Source of the DNA: Pseudomonadota bacterium
GTDB taxonomy: Bacteria; Pseudomonadota; Gammaproteobacteria; UBA5335
Assembly (NCBI GenBank): GCA_034189865.1
Contig: JAXHTV010000002.1
Span: 144,500 to 208,499 of the forward strand
Direction: 5' to 3'
DNA length: 64,000 bases
Positions 45,512 through 54,836 of this stretch are shown here, one piece after another (the first letter of the stretch is position 1; the number at the start of each line of letters is the position of its first letter). The translations under genes and the position numbers were made by a program. A model generated the notes under the pieces. It made no database searches, had not been told where the DNA came from, and was given only the letters and a program-made list of their open reading frames with translations.

Positions 45512-46237
45512 ATGGCAAAGTTGATACTGACTGAAAATGGCGCTCCGATACAGGAATTCCCCGTTGACCAATCCCGGTTAACGATCGGGCGTGCGAACGA
45601 CAACGACATTCCCTTGGAAAGTCGCGCCGTAAGCAGCCGCCACGCGATCGTCCACCAAACACCCGGATGCTGCGAAATCGAAGACCTGGGCAGCACTAAC
45701 GGTACATTGATCAACGGACAACCCGTTAAGAAGCTGCCACTGGCCGATGGTGACATCATCACCATCGCCACCTACACCTTCGTTTTTCAGGAAGAATCGC
45801 CCAGCGAAGCGGAACTGGAAAAGACCATCGTGTTGCGTCCCGGCAACCGGGAGGCGAAAGGACTACCCAGTATCAGCAACATCCAGCGCCGCGTGGCGGC
45901 CGCCCGACGTGCGCTGGAGACGACGGACACGACCACAGAAACCGCCCCCACCAAACTTCCCCTGGCGCGCCTGGAAGTCTTGAGTGGCCGACAGGCGGGC
46001 CAGAGCATGAAGCTGGCCAAAACCCTGACCACGGTAGGCCGCCCGGGAAATCAGGTGGCGGCGATTACCCGCAGCCCAGACGGCTACACCATCTGCTACG
46101 TCCCGTCGGCGGGAGACAGCGGCAAGCCGCCGAAGGTCAATGGCAAATCCATCGGGCACGACGCGCACCGATTGAATGACAACGACGTCATCGAACTGGC
46201 GGGCATCAATATGGGTTTCTTTTGCGAGCCCAACTGA
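45512..46237 (+). CDS. FHA-domain protein, probably two FHA modules
   Basis: 241 residues. The N-terminal FHA domain is clear: LTIGRANDNDIPLESRAVSSRHAIV (GR...S..H) followed by DLGSTNGTLINGQPVKKLPLADGD. The second half (LEVLSGRQAGQSMKLAKTLTTVGRPGNQVAAITR...KVNGKSIGHDAHRLNDNDVIEL) has the same plan in degenerate form. FHA domains bind phosphothreonine. Paired with a PP2C phosphatase, it suggests Ser/Thr phosphosignalling; effector unknown. Confidence 0.9.
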   Translation: MAKLILTENGAPIQEFPVDQSRLTIGRANDNDIPLESRAVSSRHAIVHQTPGCCEIEDLGSTNGTLINGQPVKKLPLADGDIITIATYTFVFQEESPSEAELEKTIVLRPGNREAKGLPSISNIQRRVAAARRALETTDTTTETAPTKLPLARLEVLSGRQAGQSMKLAKTLTTVGRPGNQVAAITRSPDGYTICYVPSAGDSGKPPKVNGKSIGHDAHRLNDNDVIELAGINMGFFCEPN

Positions 46238-46251
46238 GTGAAGCGCGACGC

Positions 46252-49200
46252 TCACTTGAGGGCATCGGCCAGCTTCTGAAGCCGCTTTTCAGAGACGGGA
46301 CGCACCGTACCCAAATCCTGGGCGAATAAGGAAACCCGGTACTCCTCGATCAGCCAACGAAACTCCCGCAACGCCTCGCGGGTCTGTGCCGCACGATCGC
46401 CCCCTTTGTTCTCATACCAAAGCCACCACTGACGAACCTGGCTCTGGGCCTGGCGATCCCGCTCAAGGCGCTGAGGCATTCTCTCCAGACGCCGACTAGC
46501 AGCCTCCAAGTAGACCTGCAGACGAGCTCGCCAAGGTGCCGGTGTTGCTCTGACAAACCCGGGATAGATCAAACGATCGATTTGATCCCGTACGTCCTGA
46601 TACGCCCCCACCAAAGCCGGCGAGGCGCCCCGCTTCAGTGCTTTTAGAACTTGGTGGTAAGTCGCCAGCGTCGGTGCCACGTGTCCCGCGATGTCATTCA
46701 CCGCCGGTGTCAACTGAGCACGGCCCTGAGTCAAGCAATCCCGAAACGCTGCTTCCGTGCGGGGAACGCCGTCGCCCAGAAAAACGGTGTCCATCGCCGC
46801 ATAGATGATGTCGTCGCGCAAACCAGCACAATCGCCCTGAGCAGAGAAGTGCAGGCACATGGTCTGTAGCGCGGGAATATTTTTCTCGAGATACCGGATC
46901 TGTTGATGGAGCTTGAGCCGAATCAAACCGATCACGCCATGCCGAGTCGCCTGAGCCGCCGCCTCCGGCGAATCCATGAGCCGCAGATTCACACAGCCGT
47001 CTTCGGCCACGTCTAGCGCCGGATAGGCACGCAGTTGAACGCCCGCACGGGTAATTTCGACCGATTCGGGTAATTCACCAAAGTCCCACTCCTTAAGATC
47101 ACAACGCTCCCACGGACTTTCAACAGTCGCACCGAAGGTTTGGCGAGCGCGGCCGCCGTGCTCACGCTGAAGCGCGCTGAGATCTCGACCCTCCGCCTGC
47201 ACGTGGCCTTGTTCGTCAACCAACTCAAAGCGCATTTTTAGGTGACGGGGTACTTTCGATGGATCCCACGCGTCGCGCGGAATCTCGACCCCCGTCATAC
47301 GATTCAGCTCGCCGGCAATCGCCCCGAGCAGATCTTTCTCCGGATCGTAACTCAGCGCTTCGCGAACCGCCCGTGCGAAATGTGGCGCCGGCACACAATT
47401 GCGCCGCAGCGGCTTGGGCAGACTGCGAATCAGCGCGACGATCCTCTCCTCCAGCAAACCGGGAACCAGCCACTCGAATGGCGCCGGATTGAGCTGGTTC
47501 AGTGCGGGCAAGGGAATACGAACCGTAACGCCATCGGCGTCGGTGCCCGGCTCGAGCCGATAAGCCAACGGCAACTGCAACCCCTGCACGGAAATAAAAT
47601 CCGGGAACGCCACCGCGCTGGCCAATTGGACGTCGCCGCGCAACAGATCGGCCTTGGTCATCACTAACAGCGCTGGGGTTTTGGCCTCATTCTTTTTGCG
47701 CCACGTCTCGAAGGTCTTGCCGCTGTAAATATCTTCAGGGATCCGCTGGTCATAAAAATCGAAGATCGTTTCCGGATCGAACAGGACACCTTCCTGGCGG
47801 AACTTCGCCTCTTCGTTCTCCAACGATTCGATCAACGTCCGGTTGCGCGCTTGGAACACCCCCTGACTGACGTAGCCGCCAGCGCACAAGCCTTCACGAA
47901 TGAAGATCTCCCGACTCGCGACCGGCTCGATGGGACCGTAGTGAACACGTCTTCGGGCGGTGAGCACCAAACCGTACAAACTGGTCTGCTCATAGGCTAC
48001 GGCCTGGGCCGGCCGCTTTTCCCAGTGAGGGTCAAAATAGCTACGCTTCAGAAGATGCGAGCCGATCTCCTCGATCCACTCGGGCTCCACCCGGGCGACG
48101 CAGCGAGCATACAACCGCGCCGTTTCAACCAGTTCGGCCGCCATCAGCCACGGCGGGCGTTTCTTGAACAACGCGGAACCGGGATGAACATGAAAGCGCG
48201 TCCCCCGCGGGCCCTGATATTCACCGTCTTCGCCCTTGAAACCGATGCGGCTCAGAAGGCCCGTTAACAGGGCCTTGTGAATCGCCGCGTAGTCCGCCGG
48301 CGTCTGGTTGATTCGAAAACCGCTCTCGTTGACCGTCGCGAGCAATTCCCGGTGAACGTCCTGCCATTCGCGCATCCGCAAATAAGAGAGAAAATGCGCC
48401 TCGCAAAAAGCCCGCAAACGACTGCCCGACAAAGCCGCCGCGTCGCGATAGGCGTTCCAGAGATTCAGATAACTCAGAAAATCGGAACGCTCATCCTGAA
48501 ACGGCCGCTGTGCTTCGTCCGCTTGCTGAGCGTAGTCGGCCGGCCGTTCGCGGGGATCCTGGATGCTCAGTCCGCTGACGATGATCAGTATCTCGTGTAG
48601 GCAGTGATGTTCCGCGCCGGCCAGCACCATTCGCCCTAAACCGGGATCCACTGGGAGACGGGCGAGCTCCCGACCCGGTCGGGTCAGATTCCGCCCCTCG
48701 TCTAAAGCGCCGATCTCCGCCAGCATGCGCAAACCGTCATTCACGTAACGCGAATCGGGCGGTTCGATAAACGGAAATTGATCGATGTCGCCCAGCCCCA
48801 GGGATTTCATCTGCAAAATCACACTGGCCAGGTTGGTGCGAAGAATTTCCGGCTCGGTGAACTCCGACCGACTGTGGAAATCCTCCTCGCTGTAAAGGCG
48901 CAGGCAAATCCCGGGACCGGTCCGCCCACAGCGGCCGGCTCGCTGATTGGCACTCGCCTGGGAAACCGGCTCGATGGGTAAGCGCTGGACCTTGGTGCGG
49001 TAGCTGTAACGGCTGATCCGCGCCAACCCCGGATCAATCACGTAGCGTATGCCCGGAACGGTAATGGATGTCTCGGCGACATTGGTCGCCAGCACAATCC
49101 GCCGTTGTGTGTGGGACCGAAAAACCAGATTTTGATCTCGCGCCGCCAGACGCGAATAAAGCGGCAGAATTTCCGTTTGCGGAAGCGCCCGTTTACGCAG

Positions 49201-50217
49201 CGCATCAGCGGTTTCCCGAATGTCCCGTTCACCCGGAAGAAAAACCAGCATATCGCCTCGACCGGCGCGGTCCAGCTCCTGCACGGCGTCCACGATGCCT
49301 TGGGTAATATCGCGACGGGACCGGTCCGGGGTGTCGTCCAAAGGCCGGTAACGGATGTCCACCGGGTAGGTACGCCCCGATACTTCAAGGATCGGGGCGT
49401 TGCCGAAGTGTCGGGAAAAGCGCTCAGGATCGATCGTCGCGGAGGTAACGATCAATTTCAAGTCGCGTCGCCGAGGCAACAACTGCCGCAAATAGCCCAG
49501 CAAAAAATCGATGTTCAGACTGCGCTCGTGGGCCTCGTCGACAATGAGCGTATCGTAAGCCGACAACATCCGGTCTTGTTGGGTTTCGGCCAGCAAAATG
49601 CCGTCGGTCATCACCTTAACGAAAGGGTCGGGCCCAAGGGACTGGCTGAAACGAACCTTGAATCCAGCCTCCTCTCCCAGCGGTGTTCCGAGTTCCTCGG
49701 CAATTCGTGTTGCCACGGTACGGGCTGCCAGACGACGGGGCTGGGTGTGCCCGATCAGCCCGCGTATGCCCTGCCCGGCCGCCAGGCACAGTTTCGGCAG
49801 CTGAGTGGTTTTACCCGAACCCGTTTCGCCGCAGACAATGAGCACCTGGTGGGATCTGATCGCTTCGATGATCTCGTCCCGGCGTTCCGAGACCGGCAGC
49901 GCAGGCGGGTATTCGAGCGTGGGCAAACGTCCGGCTCGTATCTCGCATCGCGCCAAACTTTGCTGGATGTCCCGACTGAGCGCCGCCAACCCCCGATCCG
50001 CGCTTTCACCCGCCGCGAGACGTCGTTTCAGTCCGCGCCAACGCTTTAACAGCTTGCCCACATCCGAGGTGCGACACTTGAAGATCGACTCCAAGAGCGC
50101 TTGGTGATGGTGTTGGTCGCGTAAATTCGGTGGCGTCACGTGAGTCAATCGATGCGATGCGTATGGGTCATAGGCCGGCGCTATTATAACGAGTCGTAAC
50201 CGGAAGCCTCCCTTCAT
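46252..50217 (-). CDS. hrpA: ATP-dependent RNA helicase HrpA
   Basis: Large DEAH-box RNA helicase, about 1,320 aa (E. coli HrpA 1,300). Walker A GETGSGKTTQLPK, IGHTQPRRLAARTVATRI, VDEAHERSLNIDFLLGYL (DEAH), VTSATIDPERF, QRAGRCGRTGPG, helicase-associated and OB regions and a long DUF3418 C-terminus ending FAQDLGTVRPVSEKRLQKLADALK. The start is uncertain: ATG 50217 has GGAAAG upstream, but a TATAAT box on the same strand at 50188-50183 and alignment with E. coli would suit a start further in, for example GTG 50139. Confidence 0.93.
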   Translation of the reverse strand: MKGGFRLRLVIIAPAYDPYASHRLTHVTPPNLRDQHHHQALLESIFKCRTSDVGKLLKRWRGLKRRLAAGESADRGLAALSRDIQQSLARCEIRAGRLPTLEYPPALPVSERRDEIIEAIRSHQVLIVCGETGSGKTTQLPKLCLAAGQGIRGLIGHTQPRRLAARTVATRIAEELGTPLGEEAGFKVRFSQSLGPDPFVKVMTDGILLAETQQDRMLSAYDTLIVDEAHERSLNIDFLLGYLRQLLPRRRDLKLIVTSATIDPERFSRHFGNAPILEVSGRTYPVDIRYRPLDDTPDRSRRDITQGIVDAVQELDRAGRGDMLVFLPGERDIRETADALRKRALPQTEILPLYSRLAARDQNLVFRSHTQRRIVLATNVAETSITVPGIRYVIDPGLARISRYSYRTKVQRLPIEPVSQASANQRAGRCGRTGPGICLRLYSEEDFHSRSEFTEPEILRTNLASVILQMKSLGLGDIDQFPFIEPPDSRYVNDGLRMLAEIGALDEGRNLTRPGRELARLPVDPGLGRMVLAGAEHHCLHEILIIVSGLSIQDPRERPADYAQQADEAQRPFQDERSDFLSYLNLWNAYRDAAALSGSRLRAFCEAHFLSYLRMREWQDVHRELLATVNESGFRINQTPADYAAIHKALLTGLLSRIGFKGEDGEYQGPRGTRFHVHPGSALFKKRPPWLMAAELVETARLYARCVARVEPEWIEEIGSHLLKRSYFDPHWEKRPAQAVAYEQTSLYGLVLTARRRVHYGPIEPVASREIFIREGLCAGGYVSQGVFQARNRTLIESLENEEAKFRQEGVLFDPETIFDFYDQRIPEDIYSGKTFETWRKKNEAKTPALLVMTKADLLRGDVQLASAVAFPDFISVQGLQLPLAYRLEPGTDADGVTVRIPLPALNQLNPAPFEWLVPGLLEERIVALIRSLPKPLRRNCVPAPHFARAVREALSYDPEKDLLGAIAGELNRMTGVEIPRDAWDPSKVPRHLKMRFELVDEQGHVQAEGRDLSALQREHGGRARQTFGATVESPWERCDLKEWDFGELPESVEITRAGVQLRAYPALDVAEDGCVNLRLMDSPEAAAQATRHGVIGLIRLKLHQQIRYLEKNIPALQTMCLHFSAQGDCAGLRDDIIYAAMDTVFLGDGVPRTEAAFRDCLTQGRAQLTPAVNDIAGHVAPTLATYHQVLKALKRGASPALVGAYQDVRDQIDRLIYPGFVRATPAPWRARLQVYLEAASRRLERMPQRLERDRQAQSQVRQWWLWYENKGGDRAAQTREALREFRWLIEEYRVSLFAQDLGTVRPVSEKRLQKLADALK

Positions 50218-50311
50218 ACGCTTTCCGTTGAGTTCTGCTATGGTTATCGATGGTCGGCAAAGCGCGCAGACGCTCCGGGTCATCGCGATCATTCACGGGG
50301 GAGAAAAAGGA

Positions 50312-51160
50312 ATGGACACCGCCGAGGGAATGGATTTCCGAAATACGGTCTTAGTCACCGGCGCCAGCTGGGGATTGGGCTTTGAGTTAAGTAAGCAATT
50401 CGCGGCGGACGGACACGATTTGGTCCTGGTCGCCCGCAATCGCGACCGCTTGGTTGAGGTCGCTCATGAACTGAGAGGCCAATTCGGCATTCGCGTAAAG
50501 ATTGTCGCCAAGAACATGGCTACCGCAACGGCCGCCCGAGAGCTTTACGACGAACTCAAAGCGCAGAGTTTTGAAATCCAGGTTCTGGTCAACAACGCCG
50601 GCTTCGGCACCTACGGGCAATTCTCCAAAACGGCGTTGGAAACCGAAGAACAGGAAATGCAACTGAACATGGTCACACCAGTGCAGATGTCGAAACTGTT
50701 CGTTCAGGACATGCTTGAGCGCCGGCAGGGACACATCGTCAACATGGCCTCCATGGCGGGCTACATTCCGGGCCCCTATATGACCATCTACTTCGCCACC
50801 AAAGCGTTTTTACTGTCATTCTCGGAAGGACTGGCCGAAGAACTCCGCGGATCAGGGGTGAAGGTCACGGCGATATGTCCCAATGTGGTCGCGACCAAAT
50901 TTCAGGAGACGGCGCAGAACCAAGCCGCTTTTATCGGCGGCCGGTTCCGGCCGCTCATGGCCGACGCCACCACCACGGCCAAACAGGCCTATCGCGAGAT
51001 CAAATCAGGGAAAATTGTCGGCATCCCGGGATTCACCAACAAGCTGGCTGTGGCGTTTCTGCGGCTCGTGCCCCGGTCACTGCTTCGCCGCGCTATCGTG
51101 GGCTTTCAGAAAGGTCCGGACATCGAGCCTTATCCGCCGGCAACGCCGCCTCGCTCCTAG
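50312..51160 (+). CDS. Short-chain dehydrogenase/reductase
   Basis: Classical SDR, 282 aa. Cofactor motif TGASWGLG (TGxxxGxG), VLVARNRDRL (Arg after strand 2 suggests NADP), NNAGFGTYG, catalytic Ser in NMASMAGYI and the Tyr/Lys pair in IYFATKAF. The C-terminal VVGIPGFTNKLAVAFLRLVPRSLLRRAIVGFQK is hydrophobic/basic and may sit on membrane, as in DltE/YqjQ-like SDRs. ATG with GGGGGAGAAAAAGGA upstream. Substrate unknown. Confidence 0.9.
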   Translation: MDTAEGMDFRNTVLVTGASWGLGFELSKQFAADGHDLVLVARNRDRLVEVAHELRGQFGIRVKIVAKNMATATAARELYDELKAQSFEIQVLVNNAGFGTYGQFSKTALETEEQEMQLNMVTPVQMSKLFVQDMLERRQGHIVNMASMAGYIPGPYMTIYFATKAFLLSFSEGLAEELRGSGVKVTAICPNVVATKFQETAQNQAAFIGGRFRPLMADATTTAKQAYREIKSGKIVGIPGFTNKLAVAFLRLVPRSLLRRAIVGFQKGPDIEPYPPATPPRS

Positions 51161-51169
51161 GATAAACGC

Positions 51170-52075
51170 TTATCCGTTGCGGGCCGTGAGGTAGTGGATG
51201 TGTGGCAGCACTGTTGTCAGATCGCGCCTGTCGCGCAGATAGCGCGCCTCCACTGCCTCCGGCCCCAACCTTTCTAACACGTGAAAATCACGTGCTGACA
51301 GGAAGCTTTCGACCACTCCGTGCGACATGCCGCTTTGCAACGGCTCCCCGAATGCACGGGCGATGAATAAAGTTTTGGCCAAAAGCGCGGGTAGCTTCTC
51401 ACCCGAAAACGGTTTCGGATCCATATAGTCAAACACCAACCAACTGCCGGGTGCGGCACAACGGGTGATGTCATCGATGACGGACTCGGCCGCTTCCCGG
51501 CTGAGATAGTAAGCCGTTCCCAGCCAGGAGAAAAAGGCCGGTTTTTCAACCTCGAATCCCGATTGCAGTAAGCGGGTGCGCAGGGAGTCGTGCTGAAGAT
51601 CGACCGGCACGTAAATCACGTTTTGGGGCTCATTCAGACCCAGCGCTCGAGCACGTGCGCGTTTACTGGCCTGAGCGGCGGGCTGATCCACCTCGAATAC
51701 CCGCAACCGCGCCGCCAAATTCGGGTGCCGCCAAACGAAAGAATCAAATCCGGCACCCAACATGACGTACTGTGTCACCCCCGCAGAAATCGCTCGTGTC
51801 AGTTGTTCCTCGTTATAACGCCCGCGCGTCACCATCGTGGCCTCACCGGCCAGAAACGTGAGGTGAAAACCGGTCAGGCGACCCGACCAACGCCCTACCG
51901 GCGTTTGTACCATGAGCTTGTAGTTCGGGTTCAAAAACCCGAAAGCGTACGGGTCATTGAACACCAGCGGTGTGTGGCCGTTTATACGGTGATCGGCCCG
52001 TGCCTGAGCGGAAACTTCCGCCATTCGGCTCCCTGCCAAACCCAGTCGGCGTAATAGCGTCGTCCTCAATCCCAA
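51170..52075 (-). CDS. LCM-family SAM-dependent methyltransferase
   Basis: Leucine-carboxyl-methyltransferase-like protein, 301 aa, of the group abundant in mycobacteria. Seen: NDPYAFGFL, RGRYNEEQLTRAISAGVTQYVMLGAGFDSFVWRHPN (SAM site), VFEVDQPAAQASKRARARAL, FFSWLGTAYYLSREAAESVIDDI, GSWLVFDYMDP. Substrate not predictable. It converges on the SDR gene with ten bases between stops. Confidence 0.9.
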   Translation of the reverse strand: MGLRTTLLRRLGLAGSRMAEVSAQARADHRINGHTPLVFNDPYAFGFLNPNYKLMVQTPVGRWSGRLTGFHLTFLAGEATMVTRGRYNEEQLTRAISAGVTQYVMLGAGFDSFVWRHPNLAARLRVFEVDQPAAQASKRARARALGLNEPQNVIYVPVDLQHDSLRTRLLQSGFEVEKPAFFSWLGTAYYLSREAAESVIDDITRCAAPGSWLVFDYMDPKPFSGEKLPALLAKTLFIARAFGEPLQSGMSHGVVESFLSARDFHVLERLGPEAVEARYLRDRRDLTTVLPHIHYLTARNG

Positions 52076-52195
52076 CGGTCTCTCCTCTTCGCATCACTGC
52101 GCGGGCTGATCTCACACGCCCGATTTGCGCTTAAAATGGACCCAAACATGCGGTCATAGAATCGCAACACCCAAACAACGAGGAGCAACCCAGCC

Positions 52196-52654
52196 ATGAC
52201 GGTTCAAAACCATAAATCGCACTACCTCGGGCTGGTGTCCCCCCGGGCCGTTTTATATGGTGTCATGGCCTATCTCTTCGGTACCGTCGTAGTCAGCATT
52301 TCCATTTCTGGCGCCACTCGGGCCTACCTGAGCGCACAGGGTATGGACGAGGCGCGTATTCGCGCATTTTTCGGCGAGCAATTCGACTCCCCCCTTTTTG
52401 TGCTGATTGGCTTTTTGCCTTCACTGTTGGTATTTGCCATCGCTGGATTCGTTTCGGCCCGGGCCGCCCGGAAACTGCCCTATTGGCATGCTTTGGCGAC
52501 GATTTTGGTCGCTCTGGCGTTTAGTTTCGCCCCGGTGATCTCACAGGTACCTGTTTGGTTCACATTCATGAACCTGATCGGTGCCGTCATCGCCGCGCTG
52601 GCCGGGGCCTATTGGTGTCAATCCCGGTTCCCTACCTCGTCGGCGAGCGGCTGA
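52196..52654 (+). CDS. Four-helix membrane protein of unknown function
   Basis: 152 residues with four hydrophobic helices (VLYGVMAYLFGTVVVSISI; LFVLIGFLPSLLVFAIAGFV; ALATILVALAFSFAPVI; FMNLIGAVIAALAGAYW). No family recognised. The cytoplasmic loop ARAARKLPYW is basic. Ribosome site AGGAG. The next gene, a methyltransferase, starts about 20 bases later. Confidence 0.8.
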   Translation: MTVQNHKSHYLGLVSPRAVLYGVMAYLFGTVVVSISISGATRAYLSAQGMDEARIRAFFGEQFDSPLFVLIGFLPSLLVFAIAGFVSARAARKLPYWHALATILVALAFSFAPVISQVPVWFTFMNLIGAVIAALAGAYWCQSRFPTSSASG

Positions 52655-52674
52655 CACTGAGCCAATACGCCACC

Positions 52675-53355
52675 GTGGCAAAGTTTACCAACCCCTACGG
52701 CGACCACCCCATTCCCACGACCGGAAACCACGGCCTGGACATCGGTGGGCAACGAACGGATGAACTCGATCAGAGCTGCCTGGACTTTGCCCGCACCCTT
52801 CAATCGCCTGCCCCGACAGCCGTCGACTTGGGCTGCGGCCAGGGCCGAATGAGCATCGCCCTGGCTGAACTCGGCGTTCGTTGTTGGCTGGTCGATCAAG
52901 CACCTCCCTCACCGGTTTTGCAAGCCAGAATCACCGACCCAGCTTCTCACCTGCGGTATCTTCAGTGTGAGATTGGCGCACTGGATGCCGATTCGCTCCC
53001 CACGAGCATCGATATCTTGTTCTCCCAACGCTTTATCCACTATTTGGCATATCCGGATGCGGTGCGTGTCTTGAACGCGCTCTCAGCGCGTCTACGCCTG
53101 GGCGCACGGCTGTTTTTGTCGGCGTCGGGTCTTCACTCCGAGTTGGGCGAAGACTATCCAGCGCACAACGCCGGCATCAATCATCGAATGGCTTTGTTGT
53201 CCGAGCCCATGGCTCAAAAACACCAGATCCATGTGCCGGTTTGCTTGTACACGACAGCCGATCTGGCAGCGCTGTCCGATCAAGCCGGGCTCTTTCCCGT
53301 ACGTATCTGGCGATCGCCCTTTGGCAACATCAAAGGAATTTTTGAAAAACCCTAG
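52675..53355 (+). CDS. Class I SAM-dependent methyltransferase
   Basis: Rossmann methyltransferase of about 226 aa. SAM motif I AVDLGCGQGRMSIALAELG, acidic residue after strand 2 (CWLVDQAPPS), IDILFSQRFIHYLAYPDAVRVLNALSARLRLGARLFLSASG as the post-motif region. A GTG at 52675 (VAKFTN) is the likely start because it follows the stop of the membrane-protein gene; the frame is open 120 bases further upstream across that gene. Substrate unknown. Confidence 0.8.
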   Translation: MAKFTNPYGDHPIPTTGNHGLDIGGQRTDELDQSCLDFARTLQSPAPTAVDLGCGQGRMSIALAELGVRCWLVDQAPPSPVLQARITDPASHLRYLQCEIGALDADSLPTSIDILFSQRFIHYLAYPDAVRVLNALSARLRLGARLFLSASGLHSELGEDYPAHNAGINHRMALLSEPMAQKHQIHVPVCLYTTADLAALSDQAGLFPVRIWRSPFGNIKGIFEKP

Positions 53356-53470
53356 TTAAGTATCTGTCATTGCGGACGATTACCACCGTAGGGACACCCA
53401 AAAAGTCGACAGCAAGCGTGTCGACTTAACGCGGTTGTCCATCCGATCGGGGGCGTTGCACGAACCTAAG

Positions 53471-53947
53471 ATGGCAGATCCGAAGCAATCCAAGCACACA
53501 GATATTATCAGTACCGTCTTGCACGGTGGCTTTATCGCCACAGGTGCCCTGCTATTGTGCCTCGGTATTGCACTGCACCGGCAACAGGCGTTGATGACGC
53601 ATGACGCCGTGCGCGCCGAGGGCACCGTGACAGCGTTCGTCGCCGATCCACGCCCCGCAAGCGATTCGGATCGCACGCAGCTCGTTCCGGTGTTTCATAT
53701 CCAGCGAATCACCGAAAAAGACCTGATATTTCTCGGAACCGTCGCCGGCAGTCATTGGTCGAAATATCACGTTGGAGACTCGGTTCGGGTGCTCTACAAC
53801 CCCGACGAGCTGGAAGATGCGCGAATCGAAAACTTTCCGCGCACCCGTTATGCGTATGTGTTCTATTACCTGCTTGGCACCCTCGCGATCACGCTGGCCC
53901 TGTCCAGTTTGCTTCGAAAATTGCGCCCCAACCCCCCGCGGGACTAG
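53471..53947 (+). CDS. DUF3592 domain membrane protein
   Basis: About 158 residues with an N-terminal helix (ISTVLHGGFIATGALLLCLGIAL), a soluble domain in DUF3592 style (AEGTVTAFVADPRPASDSD, LVPVFHIQRITEKDLIFLGTVAGSHWSKYHVGDSVRVLYNPDELEDARIENF) and a C-terminal helix (YVFYYLLGTLAITLALSSLL). Role of the family unknown. Start uncertain: ATG 53471 or TTG 53435. Confidence 0.75.
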   Translation: MADPKQSKHTDIISTVLHGGFIATGALLLCLGIALHRQQALMTHDAVRAEGTVTAFVADPRPASDSDRTQLVPVFHIQRITEKDLIFLGTVAGSHWSKYHVGDSVRVLYNPDELEDARIENFPRTRYAYVFYYLLGTLAITLALSSLLRKLRPNPPRD

Positions 53948-54189
53948 GTCGGCCTAAAAACCGACCGAAATGATTCGCCCCACGATGGGGCTCCTCTCTA
54001 ATTACGCGCCCTATCTTCGCGCAGATTCCAGTCTATCAGTGCTCTTTTTTGGCCATTTACATAATCGAAATGCTGGCCCGGTTATTGCTAAACTGGGTGA
54101 CAGCGCATGCATTGCAAACCGGCCAGGCCGGAGACGCAGCATAGAATGACTGACTTTTTGCGCCCGACCGTTATAGAAGGACACTGAAG

Positions 54190-54651
54190 ATGACTCCGGA
54201 ACAAATTACGCTGATCAAAGAAAGCTGGGCCAAGGTCGAGCCCATCTCCGACCAGGCTGCCGAGCTTTTCTACGGACGACTGTTCGAAACAGAACCGAGC
54301 GTAAAACCGTTGTTCAAAGGCGACATGGAATCACAAGGCCAGAAACTGATGACGATGATCGGTGTCGCGGTTAACGGCTTGGACAAATTGGATGAGATCG
54401 TCCCGGCCGTTCAAGACCTGGGCCGACGGCACGTCGGGTATGGCGTCAAAGACGAACATTATCCCGTTGTCGGTGCGGCGCTGCTCTGGACCCTTGAGAA
54501 GGGACTCGGGGATGCCTGGAACGACGACCTCAAAGCCGCATGGGCGGAAGCCTATGGCATTTTGTCATCCACCATGATTGCGGCCACGAAAGAGGCCGAA
54601 CCTGAAAAACCCAAAGGTCTGATGGGGCGACTGAAGAAAATGTTCGCCTGA
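54190..54651 (+). CDS. Single-domain globin
   Basis: Haem globin of 153 aa of the flavohaemoglobin/VHb-like M family, without a reductase domain. Starts MTPEQITLIKESWAKVEPISDQAAELFYGRLFETEPSVKPLF (A to CD helices); the proximal His is in DLGRRHVGYGVKDEHYPVVG, and GAALLWTLEKGLGDAWNDDLKAAWAEAYGILSSTM forms G and H helices. A short basic tail (KPKGLMGRLKKMFA) could touch membrane. Likely role in O2 or NO chemistry; this is family inference. ATG after GAAGGACACTGAAG; strong terminator follows. Confidence 0.92.
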   Translation: MTPEQITLIKESWAKVEPISDQAAELFYGRLFETEPSVKPLFKGDMESQGQKLMTMIGVAVNGLDKLDEIVPAVQDLGRRHVGYGVKDEHYPVVGAALLWTLEKGLGDAWNDDLKAAWAEAYGILSSTMIAATKEAEPEKPKGLMGRLKKMFA

Positions 54652-54701
54652 CAAATCAATTGCCGATAACAAAAACCTCCTGAAAATCCGTCACGACTCT
54701 A

Positions 54702-54734
54702 CCCCACCGCGCCCATCGGAGTGGGGTTTTTTTT
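54702..54734 (+). terminator. Terminator of the globin gene
   Basis: Stem CCCCAC / GTGGGG closing a loop of 13 bases, followed by eight T (54727-54734), 50 bases after the stop codon. Confidence 0.8.
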
Positions 54735-54836
54735 GCCCGTGATCAATACTTTACGAGTGGGATTATCGTGCTATTCTTAGACAAATGATGACTGATGGGG
54801 CCGCTAGAGCCCCAACAACGAGGGGACATTACGGAG

